Below are positions 8,241 to 18,430 of a stretch of DNA of 64,000 bases, piece by piece. The notes beneath the pieces were generated by a model. That model saw nothing but the letters and a program-made list of their open reading frames with translations, did no database searches and was not told the DNA's origin. Every line of letters begins with the position of its first letter. The first letter of the stretch is position 1. Made by a program: the position numbers and the translations under genes. This DNA comes from REEB95 sp050729835 (lineage in GTDB: Bacteria; Pseudomonadota; Alphaproteobacteria; ATCC43930; CGMCC-115725): the NCBI GenBank assembly GCA_050729835.1, contig JBOHLS010000001.1, forward strand, positions 62,001-126,000. The letters run 5' to 3'.

Positions 8241-9344
8241 TTATCGTGCCGCACGCCGCGCGACGAATCCCGGCGATGGCCGGGGAGCGCGGGACCGCCA
8301 CGTCATCCACAACGTCGCCAGGAACGGTCCCAGGGCGTTGACGTAGATGAGCGGGATCACCGTCATGGTGCTGCGTGCAAGATTCGTCAGGCCGATGTCA
8401 ACGATCTCCATGGCCAACGCGACCGCGATCGCCGCGAGAATGCGACGCGCCTGACCGCGGCGATTGAACTCGCCGGGCAGCAGGCAGAGGATCGGAATCG
8501 CCGCCATCGACAGCGCCGTCAACGGGCCGGCAAGCCGCATGTTGAGCTCGACGACCAGCGCCGGATTGCCGAGATTATCGAGGAGGTCGCTCAGATAGAA
8601 CTCGTCCGGCTGGCGATCGCGCAGCGTCGGCGCGTTCTGCATCTCGGACAGATCGAGCGTGTAGCTCTTGAACGACAGCGACGACAGCTTTCCGGTGAGA
8701 CGGTCGAATTGCTGGCGGGTGCCGTTCACCATCAGGATGTGCGGTCCGTCGGGCGTGTCGACGAGCGCGCCGCGTTCGGCGGAGATCGTGAGGGGCTTGT
8801 CCTGGTCGCTGGTGTTCTGGATGATCAGGCCGAGGAGATCGCCCTTGGAATCCCGCTCCTTGACGTAGACCATCAGCGTATCCGACAGCGTGTTGAACAC
8901 GCCCTCCTGGATTAGCGCCGCGGCGAACTTGTTGCGAATCTCGAACTGGAGGTCCTTGAACGCGCGATTGCACGCGGGCAAGAAATAGAACGCCATGGCA
9001 TAGAGGGTGATCATCCCGACCGCGCCGATCAGTAGCGCCGGCTTGGCAAGCGCCCATTGGCTCATTCCCGAGGCCCGCATGACCACCAGCTCGCTTTCAG
9101 CGATCAGCTTGGCATAGACGAAGACAATCGCGGTGAAGATCGCGATCGGCAGCACGACATCGACGAAACGCGGCAGGATCAGTACGGCGAGATAGAGAAA
9201 AAGCCCGATCGACAGCCCACGGTTGACGATTAGGTCGACGAGACGCAGCGATTGCAGCAGCCACACAGCTGCGCTGAAGATGACGCCGACCGAAAGCGCC
9301 ACCATCAGGGTCTGGCGGAACACGTACCATGTCAGCCGATCCAT
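8241..9344 (-). CDS. lptF: LPS export ABC transporter permease LptF
   Basis: A 367-residue inner-membrane permease, partner of LptG. The N-terminal helix begins DRLTWYVFRQTLMVALSVG; ELVVMRASGMSQWALAKP marks the cytoplasmic coupling helix near residue 90, a jellyroll periplasmic domain occupies roughly residues 130-255, and three helices finish the protein. It is the first gene of the minus-strand envelope block (lptF-lptG-lptD-surA-pdxA-rsmA), so any promoter for the block should lie in 9345-9475, shared with the divergent membrane-protein gene. I see no convincing promoter boxes there. Confidence 0.94.
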   Translation of the reverse strand: MDRLTWYVFRQTLMVALSVGVIFSAAVWLLQSLRLVDLIVNRGLSIGLFLYLAVLILPRFVDVVLPIAIFTAIVFVYAKLIAESELVVMRASGMSQWALAKPALLIGAVGMITLYAMAFYFLPACNRAFKDLQFEIRNKFAAALIQEGVFNTLSDTLMVYVKERDSKGDLLGLIIQNTSDQDKPLTISAERGALVDTPDGPHILMVNGTRQQFDRLTGKLSSLSFKSYTLDLSEMQNAPTLRDRQPDEFYLSDLLDNLGNPALVVELNMRLAGPLTALSMAAIPILCLLPGEFNRRGQARRILAAIAVALAMEIVDIGLTNLARSTMTVIPLIYVNALGPFLATLWMTWRSRAPRPSPGFVARRAAR

Positions 9345-9475
9345 GACGCGCGATTATAAGTGTGGCGCGGCCTCCGCCATAGCGGGATTTGCCGTGGTCC
9401 GTGCGGCAAAACTTCCGATTCGTCCGGCGGCCAAGTTCGTCCGGCGATCAAGCGGCTTGCGAGCGGGCGGACGAC

Positions 9476-11056
9476 ATGGAAATCTTCCGGCGCGCGGCGA
9501 ATGGAGATGCGGTGTCGGATCGAGGCGGGATCGAATTGGCGGACTTGCCGTTCCGCGTCTTTGTCGCCCTGTTCGCGGCGCTGCTGCTGATCGCCTGCAT
9601 CCCGCTGATTCTGACGCCGCTGCCGCCGCTGGTCGATTATCCGAACCACCTCGCGCGCATGCATGTGCTCGCCGGCCTGGGCGGCTCGCCGCTGCTGCAG
9701 CAATATTATGCCGTTGCCTGGCGGCCGTTGCCCGATCTGGCGATGGACGTTCTGGTGCCGCCGCTGCTCGGTGCGGTGTCGCTGCAAACCGCCGGTAAGC
9801 TGTTCCTGGTGGCGATTTATTTCCTGTCGGCCGGCGGCGTCGCCGCGCTTCATCGCGTTCTGTTCCGGCGCTGGTCGGCATGGCCGCTGGCGGCGTTCCT
9901 GCTGGTCTACAACCGGCTGCTGCTGTGGGGCTTCGTCAATTTCCTGTTCGGCCTCGGTCTCGCGTTCTGGGCGCTGGCCGGCTGGATCGCCTGGCGCGAA
10001 CGCGGCATTGTTCTGCGGCTCGGCTTCGGCCTAGTCGCCGCGCTCGCGATCTATTTCGCGCATTTGATGGCGTTCGGCGTCTATGGCGCGATGATCGTGG
10101 GCTACGAGGCGGGACGGCTGTGGCGCGAGCGCGCCGCGCCGGCGACCGCCATTCGCGCCATGCTCGTCGCGCTGCTGCCGTTGCTGCCGTCTCTTGCCTT
10201 GTTTGCGGCGGTGTTCGTGCCGTTGCACGCGGCAACGTCGCTGCCGTCCGGCATCCGCTTCGGCCGCCCGGCGCGCAAGCTCGACCTGCTGTTCAGCGTC
10301 TTCGATCTCTATAGCCGTCCCTTTGACGTTGCCTGCTTTGTGGTTGCGGTCGTCGGCGTCGCGGCTGCCTATTGGCGGCGGTGGCTGCGCCTCGCGCCCG
10401 AGATTGCCGCGCCACTGATCCTCCTCGCGCTGCTTTATCTCGTCATGCCCGACACGCTGTTCGGCGCGACCGGCGCTGACCGCCGGATGCCGCTGGCGAT
10501 GGCGCTGCTGCTGATCGGCGGCAGCGCGTGGCAGACGCCGTTCGCGCGGCAGGGGCGGGTCTTCCTGTCGGCGGCGCTTGTCCTGTTCGCCATACGGCTC
10601 GGCGTTGTCGCCGCCAGCTGGCAGGCAAGCGGCCGGCTTTACGCGGAGCTGCTCGCCGGCCTCGATGCCTTGCCGCCGGGCGCGCGCGTCGCCGTCGCTT
10701 TCGCCGACGCGGAAGTCAACGTCGAAGCCGCGCCGCTGCTCCATTTGCCGGTGCTGGCAGTGGCGCGCCGCGACGCCTTCGTGCCGACGCTGTTCGCCTA
10801 TGCGACGCAGCAGCCGATCGCCTTCGCCGGCGAATACGGCACGGTCGCCGCCCAGCTTTCGGCCTCGGCGCTGTGGAAGTTCTATATCGTCGGCGACGCG
10901 AAGTTGGCGCCGACAATCGCGCAGGCGCTGGCGCATTGCGGCTATATCACCTTTGCCGGCCGGCAGCCCTTTGCAATCCGCGCCGGCACCGGCTTGCAGC
11001 CGGTCTTCATTGCGCCGCGTTTCCAGATCTATCGCCTGCCCGGGACCTCGACATGA
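9476..11056 (+). CDS. Polytopic membrane protein, candidate GT-C type glycosyltransferase
   Basis: A 526-residue protein with about ten or more hydrophobic segments from residue 28 on and a C-terminal soluble portion after about residue 390. The loop after the first helix carries PPLVDYPNHLAR; an acidic residue in the first external loop is the hallmark of GT-C enzymes, which transfer sugars from polyprenyl-phosphate donors outside the cytoplasm. That is an inference from topology; I do not recognise a named family. The start at 9476 is preferred over one 87 bases upstream, because the extra residues are arginine-rich and look like read-through. Its stop overlaps the next start as ATGA, so the two membrane proteins are translationally coupled. 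Confidence 0.75.
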   Translation: MEIFRRAANGDAVSDRGGIELADLPFRVFVALFAALLLIACIPLILTPLPPLVDYPNHLARMHVLAGLGGSPLLQQYYAVAWRPLPDLAMDVLVPPLLGAVSLQTAGKLFLVAIYFLSAGGVAALHRVLFRRWSAWPLAAFLLVYNRLLLWGFVNFLFGLGLAFWALAGWIAWRERGIVLRLGFGLVAALAIYFAHLMAFGVYGAMIVGYEAGRLWRERAAPATAIRAMLVALLPLLPSLALFAAVFVPLHAATSLPSGIRFGRPARKLDLLFSVFDLYSRPFDVACFVVAVVGVAAAYWRRWLRLAPEIAAPLILLALLYLVMPDTLFGATGADRRMPLAMALLLIGGSAWQTPFARQGRVFLSAALVLFAIRLGVVAASWQASGRLYAELLAGLDALPPGARVAVAFADAEVNVEAAPLLHLPVLAVARRDAFVPTLFAYATQQPIAFAGEYGTVAAQLSASALWKFYIVGDAKLAPTIAQALAHCGYITFAGRQPFAIRAGTGLQPVFIAPRFQIYRLPGTST

Positions 11057-12897
11057 TGACGCTGTTGATGCCGGGCCTCGCCGATCTCGCGGGTTGGGCC
11101 GGGATCGGGTTCACGGTCCTGGTCTTCATTGGCCTCGGCCGAGGGCTGAGCCGCGGTGGCGCGTCGCCCGAGGTCGCGCTGATTGTCGGCTGGGGCCTGG
11201 CGTGCTGGGTGCTCACCGCTTGGGGCATCGTGCTGCCGGTTTCGCTGCGCGTTCCGGCTGTCGTCCTGGCGGTAGCGGGTATCCTCGGACTGGTCCTGCC
11301 GCGCAGCCGGCTGACGGCGACGGATTGGTGCGCGCTCGGTCGCGTGCTGCTGCTGTCGCTGCCGTTTCTCGCGGTGATGGCCTCGGCGCGGCCGAGCCAG
11401 CCCGACACTTTTCTCAATCTCCTGCCCAATGCCGCCTATCTCTACGACCACGGGATGTTTCCCGGCATCGGGCGGCCCGACGCACACTCGCTGTTGCCCG
11501 CGGCACCCTACAACTTGCAGTTTGCGGCGCTGATTGCCGGCCTAGTGACGCCGCAATTCCCGGCGGTGGCGTTGATCGCATTCAACGTGATGGTACAGCT
11601 CGCCGCCGGCCTGCTGTTTGCGCGCCTCGTCGCCGGCAGCGGAGACCGGACGGCCGCGCCCGGCTGGGGCGCTACCGCGTTCGGCCTGCTGCTGGCCACC
11701 GCGCTCAATCCCGGCTTCGTGCCCCGCTATCACCTGTCGGGCTACAGCGAGCCTTCGGTGATGGTCGTGGTCGCCTTCGCCGGATATCTGGCGTTGCGGC
11801 GCGATCGTGGGGCGGCTTGGCTGCTCGCGGCGGCGCTCGTCGCGCTGATCGAGATCAAGCAGGACAGCGTCGCGCTCGCGTTCGGTCTTGCGCTCGCGGC
11901 GGCGTTGCTGCCGCCCGCCGCCGGCGAGCGTCGGCGCGATGTGGCGTGGCGCGCGATCGTCGCCGCCGTCCCGGCTGCCGTCCTTTATCTCGGATGGAGC
12001 GGGTACGTCCATAACCGCTTCGCCAATCCCGACGCCGCGCTCACCTGGATGCCGTTGGCGCAGTGGCAATGGCGCGTGCTGCCGACGGTTCTGCGCCAGA
12101 TCGCCGACATCATGGGCGAGAAGATCGTGTTCTTTGGGCCCTTGGTCGCTGTGTTGGCCGTATTTCTCGTCCGCGCGTGGCGCGGCGCGGCAAAGGATGT
12201 GCCCGGCCAACGCGCTGGCTTCGTCTTGCTGATCGTCACGTTGGTCTATAACGCGGCGCTGCTCGTCAGCTATGTCGGGCATTTCAGCGGCCAGATGGCC
12301 GCCGACGCGCATTCGTTCTTCCGCTACGATACCCATCTGGCGTTGCTGTTGATGGTGACGCTGATTCTCATGCTGCGCACACCGGCGCGGGCGTGGTTCG
12401 CGAGCCTGTCGCCGCGTCGGCGCCGTGGGTCGGCGGCGCTCGCGATCGTCGTCTTCGCCGCGTGCCCCGTCGTCTTCCTGTCCTTCCTACGCTTCGATCT
12501 TGAGACGCCGCAGCTGCGCGCCTGGAATCTCGCGAAGCATCTCGCCGCTGCGGTCGGGCCGAACGACCGGATCGCGCTCGTCTTGCCGGGCGACAACGGC
12601 AGCCTGTTTGCCGTGCTCGACGGCTTGTTACGGATGACGCCGCCGCGTCAGCCCGAAATCGTGCTCGATGACGTGCCGAGCCTAGCGCCGGATACCTTCG
12701 ACCGTCTCGGCGCCGACCGCTGGGCGCTCGTCTCGTGCACGCCGGCGGGTCTGCCGGGCGTGCCGGCCGGCGAGGCCGCGCTCTTCGGACACAACGCCAA
12801 AGGCTGGCGCCTCGTCGATCGCTGGCCCTATGCGCCGGCCGGCGCCGGTCATTGGTCGCGGGTCATCAGCCTGCCGCCGTTGTGCCTGCCCGGTTGA
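11053..12897 (+). CDS. Second polytopic membrane protein, candidate GT-C type glycosyltransferase
   Basis: A 614-residue protein with roughly a dozen hydrophobic helices and a soluble C-terminal tail after about residue 490. After the fourth helix, near residue 115, it has SQPDTFLNLLPNAAYLYDHG and shortly after APYNLQFA, a pattern reminiscent of the substrate loops of GT-C enzymes, but no named family is recognisable. The ATG at 11053 overlaps the previous stop (ATGA). Both proteins have similar architecture (helix-rich N-terminal two thirds, soluble tail), so they may act together on one glycolipid or cell-surface polymer; this is inference. An alternative is an O-antigen ligase or polymerase-like role. 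Confidence 0.72.
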   Translation: MMTLLMPGLADLAGWAGIGFTVLVFIGLGRGLSRGGASPEVALIVGWGLACWVLTAWGIVLPVSLRVPAVVLAVAGILGLVLPRSRLTATDWCALGRVLLLSLPFLAVMASARPSQPDTFLNLLPNAAYLYDHGMFPGIGRPDAHSLLPAAPYNLQFAALIAGLVTPQFPAVALIAFNVMVQLAAGLLFARLVAGSGDRTAAPGWGATAFGLLLATALNPGFVPRYHLSGYSEPSVMVVVAFAGYLALRRDRGAAWLLAAALVALIEIKQDSVALAFGLALAAALLPPAAGERRRDVAWRAIVAAVPAAVLYLGWSGYVHNRFANPDAALTWMPLAQWQWRVLPTVLRQIADIMGEKIVFFGPLVAVLAVFLVRAWRGAAKDVPGQRAGFVLLIVTLVYNAALLVSYVGHFSGQMAADAHSFFRYDTHLALLLMVTLILMLRTPARAWFASLSPRRRRGSAALAIVVFAACPVVFLSFLRFDLETPQLRAWNLAKHLAAAVGPNDRIALVLPGDNGSLFAVLDGLLRMTPPRQPEIVLDDVPSLAPDTFDRLGADRWALVSCTPAGLPGVPAGEAALFGHNAKGWRLVDRWPYAPAGAGHWSRVISLPPLCLPG

Positions 12898-12902
12898 CCG
12901 GG

Positions 12903-12931
12903 TTGACACTACCGAGGTTTCAACGCTCTAT
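12903..12931 (+). promoter_or_regulatory. Candidate promoter of pepA-holC
   Basis: A perfect -35 box TTGACA (12903-12908) is followed after 17 bases by CTCTAT (12926-12931), a weak -10 box, 32 bases before the pepA start. Prediction only. Confidence 0.3.
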
Positions 12932-12963
12932 CGCTGTTTCGCCGTTTGCATCGAGGATCGGCC

Positions 12964-14460
12964 ATGAGAATCAAATTCCTGCCGCCGCGCCTGCCCCGGA
13001 CCGGAACGCTCGTGTTGTTCATCGGGGAAGGCCGCAAGCTATCGCCCCAGGGCGCGCAGCTCGACCGTCGCAGCGGCAAGGCCCTGACGCGCGCGCTCGA
13101 CGTCTCGCGCTTCAAGGGCAAGGCGGAGGAGACGCTGGCGATATTGGCGCCGGCCAAGCTCGGCGTCGTGCGTGTGCTGCTGGTGGGCGACGGCAAGGCC
13201 GATCCCGGCGATCGCGCGCTGTGGCAACGTTGCGGCGGCGTCATTCTCGCCGCGCTCAACGGTGCCGGCGAGAGCGAGGCGGCGGTGCTGGTCGAAGCCG
13301 GCGACCGCGCGGCCGAGATCGCGGCGCATATCGCCTATGGCGCGCGGCTGCGGTCGTATCGCTTCGACAAGTATCGCACCAAGGAAAAGCCCGAGCAGAA
13401 GCCGTCGCTCAAGGCCTTGTCGATCCTGGTGGCGGACGTTGCCGCCGCGCGTCGGCGCTACGCGCCGCTCGACAAGATCGCCGACGGTGTGTTCTTCACC
13501 CGCGACCTGGTTTCCGAGCCGGCCAACGTGATCTATCCGGAAACGCTCGCCGCGCGCGCCAAAGAACTGACCGAGCTCGGCGTCACGATCGAGATCCTCG
13601 ACGAGAAGAAGATGGCGGCGCTCGGCATGGGTGCCTTGCTCGGCGTTGGCCAAGGCAGCGCGCGGCCCCCGCGTCTCCTGGTCATGCAGTGGCACGGCGC
13701 CGACGACAAGAAGCAGGCACCTGTCGCCTTCGTCGGCAAGGGTATCACCTTCGACACTGGCGGCATATCGATCAAGCCGTCCGCCGGCATGGAAGACATG
13801 AAATGGGACATGGGCGGCGCCGGCGCGGTGATCGGCCTGATGATGGCGCTGGCCGGGCGCAAGGCCAAGGTCAACGTCGTCGGCATCGGCGCGCTGGCCG
13901 AGAACATGCCGTCGGGCACGGCTCAGCGGCCGGGCGACATCGTCAAGTCGATGTCCGGCCAGACCATCGAGGTGCTCAACACCGACGCCGAAGGGCGCTT
14001 GGTGCTGGCCGACGCGCTGTGGTACTGCCAGGACCGCTTCAAGCCGCGCGCGATGATCGACCTTGCCACGCTGACCGGCGCGATCATCATCGCGCTCGGC
14101 CACGAGCATGCCGGGCTCTACAGCAACGACGACAAGCTCGCCGAGCAACTCGCCGCTTCCGGCAAGGCGACGGGCGAGACGCTATGGCGCATGCCGCTGG
14201 GCGAAGCCTACAACAAGATGATGGACAGCGACGCGGCAGACGTGAAGAACATCAGCGGCGGCCGCGACGCTGGCAGCGCCACCGCCGCGACCTTCCTCGA
14301 GCGCTTCGTCAACAAGATGCCGTGGGCGCATCTCGACATCGCCGGCACGGCGTGGGCGAATAAGGACAAGCCGACCGTGCCCAAGGGCGCGACCGGGTTC
14401 GGCGTGCGCTTGTTGAACCGCTTTGTCCGCGATAACTACGAGACCGTCGCTGGCAAGTGA
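12964..14460 (+). CDS. pepA: Leucyl aminopeptidase (M17 family)
   Basis: A 498-residue cytosolic di-metal aminopeptidase. The catalytic domain shows KGITFDTGGISIKPS (Lys259 metal ligand), the aspartates of MEDMKWDMGGA and the signature NTDAEGRLVLAD from residue 339, with Glu and Arg of the active site. The N-terminal M17 domain occupies about residues 1-160. The ATG at 12964 is preferred over one 18 bases upstream, because it starts the conserved MRIKFL. It overlaps holC as GTGA. The pepA-holC pairing is classic in proteobacteria and supports the name of the next gene. Confidence 0.95.
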   Translation: MRIKFLPPRLPRTGTLVLFIGEGRKLSPQGAQLDRRSGKALTRALDVSRFKGKAEETLAILAPAKLGVVRVLLVGDGKADPGDRALWQRCGGVILAALNGAGESEAAVLVEAGDRAAEIAAHIAYGARLRSYRFDKYRTKEKPEQKPSLKALSILVADVAAARRRYAPLDKIADGVFFTRDLVSEPANVIYPETLAARAKELTELGVTIEILDEKKMAALGMGALLGVGQGSARPPRLLVMQWHGADDKKQAPVAFVGKGITFDTGGISIKPSAGMEDMKWDMGGAGAVIGLMMALAGRKAKVNVVGIGALAENMPSGTAQRPGDIVKSMSGQTIEVLNTDAEGRLVLADALWYCQDRFKPRAMIDLATLTGAIIIALGHEHAGLYSNDDKLAEQLAASGKATGETLWRMPLGEAYNKMMDSDAADVKNISGGRDAGSATAATFLERFVNKMPWAHLDIAGTAWANKDKPTVPKGATGFGVRLLNRFVRDNYETVAGK

Positions 14461-14909
14461 CCGAGATCGGTTTCTACCACCTGCTCAGCCTGGCGCTCGA
14501 TCGCGCCCTGCCTCAGTTGCTCGAGAAGGCCTATGCCGGCGGCTATCGCGTCGTGCTGATGGCGGGCTCGACCGAGCGCGTCGATCATCTCAACGCGCTG
14601 CTGTGGACTTACGACGACGCCGCCTTTCTGCCACACGGCGCAGCCAAGGACGGCAACGCGGCGCAGCAGCCGATCTGGCTCACCGTCGACGACGAGAATC
14701 CCAACGGTGCCGACATGCTGGTGCTGGTCGACGGCGCAACCTCGCAGCACGTCGACCGCTACAAACGGGTGCTCGACGTCTTCGACGGCAACGACGCGGC
14801 TGCGGTCGCGACGGCGCGCGAGCGCTGGCAGCAGGCCAAGGCCGTCGGTCATGCCCTGACCTATTGGCAACAGACCGAAAAGGGCTGGGAAAAGGCCGGC
14901 GCGGGTTGA
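14457..14909 (+). CDS. holC: DNA polymerase III subunit chi
   Basis: A 150-residue protein starting at a GTG that overlaps the pepA stop. The family's opening EIGFYHLLSLALDRALPQLLEKA and the later ERVDHLNALLWTYDDAAFLPHG match HolC, which binds SSB and, through psi, the clamp loader at the replication fork. The order pepA-holC is conserved. The C-terminal 30 residues (RERWQQAKAVGHALTYWQQ) are also typical. No irregularity seen. Confidence 0.92.
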   Translation: MTEIGFYHLLSLALDRALPQLLEKAYAGGYRVVLMAGSTERVDHLNALLWTYDDAAFLPHGAAKDGNAAQQPIWLTVDDENPNGADMLVLVDGATSQHVDRYKRVLDVFDGNDAAAVATARERWQQAKAVGHALTYWQQTEKGWEKAGAG

Positions 14910-14934
14910 AGTCGCAAACCGGTCCCGCTATAAA
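14906..14934 (+). promoter_or_regulatory. Candidate sigma-70 promoter of ndk
   Basis: TTGAAG (14906-14911), a 17-base spacer, and TATAAA (14929-14934) stand 35 bases before the ndk start and overlap the holC stop codon. Good match in both boxes and spacing. Confidence 0.5.
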
Positions 14935-14969
14935 CCCGCGACTTTTAAGCCAGCAACGAGGCTCGGCCC

Positions 14970-15380
14970 ATGGCCAAGGAACGCACGCTTTCGATCATCA
15001 AGCCCGACGCGACGCGCCGCAATCTGACCGACAAGATCAACGCCCGCTTCACCGCGCGCGGCCTGAAAGTGGCCGCGCAGAAGCGGCTGCAGCTGTCGCG
15101 CGCGCAAGCCGAAGGGTTCTACGACGTCCACAGGGAGCGGCCGTTCTTCGGCAGCCTGGTCGTGTTCATGACCTCGGGGCCGGTGGTCGTTCAGGTGCTC
15201 GAAGGCGAGAACGCGGTCGCGCTCAATCGCGAGATCATGGGTGCGACAGACCCGGCCAAGGCGGCGCCGGGTACCATTCGCAAGGATTTCGCCGAATCGA
15301 TCGAAGCCAACTCGGTCCACGGCTCGGATTCCGCCGAGACCGCGAAGCGCGAGATCGCCTTTTTCTTTCCGGAGCTTTAG
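14970..15380 (+). CDS. ndk: Nucleoside diphosphate kinase
   Basis: A 136-residue enzyme that balances nucleoside triphosphate pools through a phosphohistidine intermediate. The active-site signature SVHGSDS is present with the catalytic His117; ERTLSIIKPDA opens the protein and RPFFGSLVVFMTSGP lies at 57-71. Length is typical of the short bacterial form. It has its own promoter candidate and is followed by a convergent 39-residue gene whose stop codon overlaps this one. No irregularity. Confidence 0.97.
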   Translation: MAKERTLSIIKPDATRRNLTDKINARFTARGLKVAAQKRLQLSRAQAEGFYDVHRERPFFGSLVVFMTSGPVVVQVLEGENAVALNREIMGATDPAKAAPGTIRKDFAESIEANSVHGSDSAETAKREIAFFFPEL

Positions 15381-15496
15381 ACCAGAAAGTATGCGAGCAG
15401 TAGCAGCGTAACGACGATCGTCCCGATCGCCCAGCGCAGCAGCCGCGCGAAACCCTGCCAAGTCTCGCGATGCGGTTGCAGGTCAAACGTGCTCAT
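15377..15496 (-). CDS. Small aa3-type cytochrome c oxidase subunit IV-like protein (39 residues)
   Basis: A 39-codon reading frame from ATG at 15496 to TAA at 15377. It has a short polar head containing HRETWQGFARLLRWA and a single C-terminal membrane helix (IGTIVVTLLLLAYFLV). This matches the layout of the tiny fourth subunit of alphaproteobacterial aa3 cytochrome oxidases (COX4_pro_2 family): aromatic T(W/F)xGF motif, then one helix. Its stop overlaps the ndk stop on the other strand by three bases. It is easily missed because of its size. No other oxidase gene is nearby, which is usual for this subunit. The family assignment is by motif only. Confidence 0.7.
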   Translation of the reverse strand: MSTFDLQPHRETWQGFARLLRWAIGTIVVTLLLLAYFLV

Positions 15497-15527
15497 CGAC
15501 AATCCCCCGACACAGGAACGCGGCAAG

Positions 15528-16667
15528 CTATAGCGCGGTGGCCGGCTTTTGCAACCCCCCGAACGGCCGTGTCAGCGCCGCGCCTAGCGCCAGCGCATAG
15601 AACGGCAGCCACCAGAGCTGATAGTTGTGGTGGGCCGTCGGCGCCGCCAGGATTGCAGCCAGGGTGAGCGCCGCCGCCAGGGCCGAGCGTGCGGCCAGGC
15701 CCGGCGCGCGTCGCCAGATATGGACCGCCACGGCGAGGGCGAACGCGGCAAAGACCGAGCGTGCTACGACCGCGGCGCCTTCCGGCGCGAAGGCCAGCCA
15801 ACTCGTGCTGTCCGGCGGGCGGATGGCGTTGAACAGGACGATGTTGTCGTAAAACGCGCCGGGCGCGGCGAGGGCATAGGGCAGGATCGGCAATAGGCCG
15901 ACTGCGACGCCCAGGCCATAGCGCGACCGCGCGGCGCTCCCCGGCGGCACGAGGCAAGGGACGAAGGCCGCGCCAGGAAACAGCTTGGCGGCAACCGACA
16001 ATCCCACGCACAGGCCAGAAAGAAAATCGCTGTGCCCGAAGGCGACGAAAGCAAGGAGGAGAGGCACGATGGCGGCCAAGTCGGTCGCACCCTTGGCGAA
16101 GAGCTGCTGCGCCACCAGCGGCAACGACAGGTACAGCGCAGCGGCAATGAAGCCGGCTCGGCACGAGCCGGCGCGCCGTCCGAGGTGCAGCAGCAGCGCC
16201 ACCGTTGCCCCCTGGAGCAGCAGATTGGTGATGAGGACGCCGCGCGCGCCCAGCGTCAGCCCGAGCGGCAGATAGACCGCCGGCATCACCGGCAGGTATT
16301 TGTAACCGCCGAAAGCGCCGCCGATCGCGGGATCAATCGTTAGCGCATAGGGGTTGTGGCCGGCGAGCATCGCGTGGCCGGCGGCGAGCGTCGTCGTCGC
16401 CATGTCGATCAGCCGCGGATGGACCAGCCGCGCCGCGCCGTAGATCAACTCGGCGACGGCCAGCGCGACGACCAGCGCGACCAGCGCGCACTCCGCCTTC
16501 GCCTCGGCGTCGGGGCGCCGCAACGTCCGCAGGATGACTGGCACGGCGGCCAACAACGCCAGCAGCGCCAAGGCCTTCCACGGCCCGGTCTCGTTCCAGT
16601 TGAAGATCTGCACCAGGCCGATAGCCAGCCAGAACGCCGCCGCGACGAGCACGCGCATCGCTGTCAC
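15528..16667 (-). CDS. Polytopic membrane protein, GT87-like (DUF2029) mannosyltransferase family candidate
   Basis: A 379-residue protein with about ten hydrophobic helices. After the third helix it carries HAMLAGHNPYAL and then YKYLPVMPAVYLPLGL, which fit the NPY and (K/L)YPP-like loops of the GT87/DUF2029 polyprenyl-phosphate-dependent mannosyltransferase family. The GTG at 16667 overlaps the purN stop as GTGA; an ATG nine bases inside (16658) is equally possible. Co-orientation with purM-purN is probably only an operon of convenience. Donor and acceptor are unknown. It is the third GT-C-like membrane protein within 8 kb. Confidence 0.7.
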   Translation of the reverse strand: MTAMRVLVAAAFWLAIGLVQIFNWNETGPWKALALLALLAAVPVILRTLRRPDAEAKAECALVALVVALAVAELIYGAARLVHPRLIDMATTTLAAGHAMLAGHNPYALTIDPAIGGAFGGYKYLPVMPAVYLPLGLTLGARGVLITNLLLQGATVALLLHLGRRAGSCRAGFIAAALYLSLPLVAQQLFAKGATDLAAIVPLLLAFVAFGHSDFLSGLCVGLSVAAKLFPGAAFVPCLVPPGSAARSRYGLGVAVGLLPILPYALAAPGAFYDNIVLFNAIRPPDSTSWLAFAPEGAAVVARSVFAAFALAVAVHIWRRAPGLAARSALAAALTLAAILAAPTAHHNYQLWWLPFYALALGAALTRPFGGLQKPATAL

Positions 16668-17295
16668 GCGACAGCGTCGAGCCGTACCGGGCCAGGCCGG
16701 CCGTCGATCTCGACGCCGTCCGCCAGGATGCGCACCCGGCCTTCGGCGATCAGGCGCAGCGTCAGCGGATAGGCGCGATGCTCGACCGCCAGAACCCGCG
16801 CGGCCAGCTTTTCGGCATTATCGTCGGCCAGCACCGGCACCGAGCCTTGAACGATGATCGGTCCGCTGTCGACTTCGTTCCGCACGAAATGGACGCTGCA
16901 GCCGTGGCGCGCGACGCCCGCGGCGAGCGCCCGCGCATGCGTGTCGAGGCCGGGAAACGCCGGTAGCAGCGAGGGATGAATATTGATCAGGCGGTCGCGC
17001 CAGGCGTCGATAAATTTGGCGCCGAGGATGCGCATGAAGCCGGCGAAGCAGACGAATTCGACGCGCGCCGCCTTGAGCGCGCCGTCGAGCGCGGCGTCGA
17101 AGGCGTCGCGGTCGGCGAAGTCGCGATGCGCAACGACGCGCGTCGGAATCTTGGCGTTCGCCGCACGAGCGAGGCCCTGGGCGTCGGCGCGATTGGACAG
17201 CACCAGAACAATCTCGGCGGGAAAACCCGGCGCGTTGCAGGCCTCGATCAGCGCCTGGAGATTGGAGCCGCGACCCGAGATCAGCACGCCGGTCC

Positions 17296-17308
<13 letters not shown>
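16664..17308 (-). CDS. purN: Phosphoribosylglycinamide formyltransferase
   Basis: A 214-residue enzyme that transfers a formyl group from 10-formyltetrahydrofolate to GAR in step three of purine synthesis. The GAR-binding GRGSNL is at residues 12-17, and INIHPSLLPAFPGLDTHA contains the catalytic His and the folate-site loop; HFVRNEVDSGPIIVQ follows. The start is GTG at 17308, inside the end of purM (13-base overlap), the standard purM-purN arrangement. Confidence 0.96.
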
Positions 17309-18369
<1,061 letters not shown>

Positions 18370-18430
18370 TCGCGCGCTTTCTACGCCATGACGGCGACGA
18401 TGAAAAGCCCGGCCATGATAGAGTGGCGCA

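Noticed and set aside
12735..14363. 542-codon open frame on + overlapping pepA
   Set aside because: Same strand but different frame from pepA, whose catalytic motifs are complete; product is arginine- and glutamine-rich without motifs.
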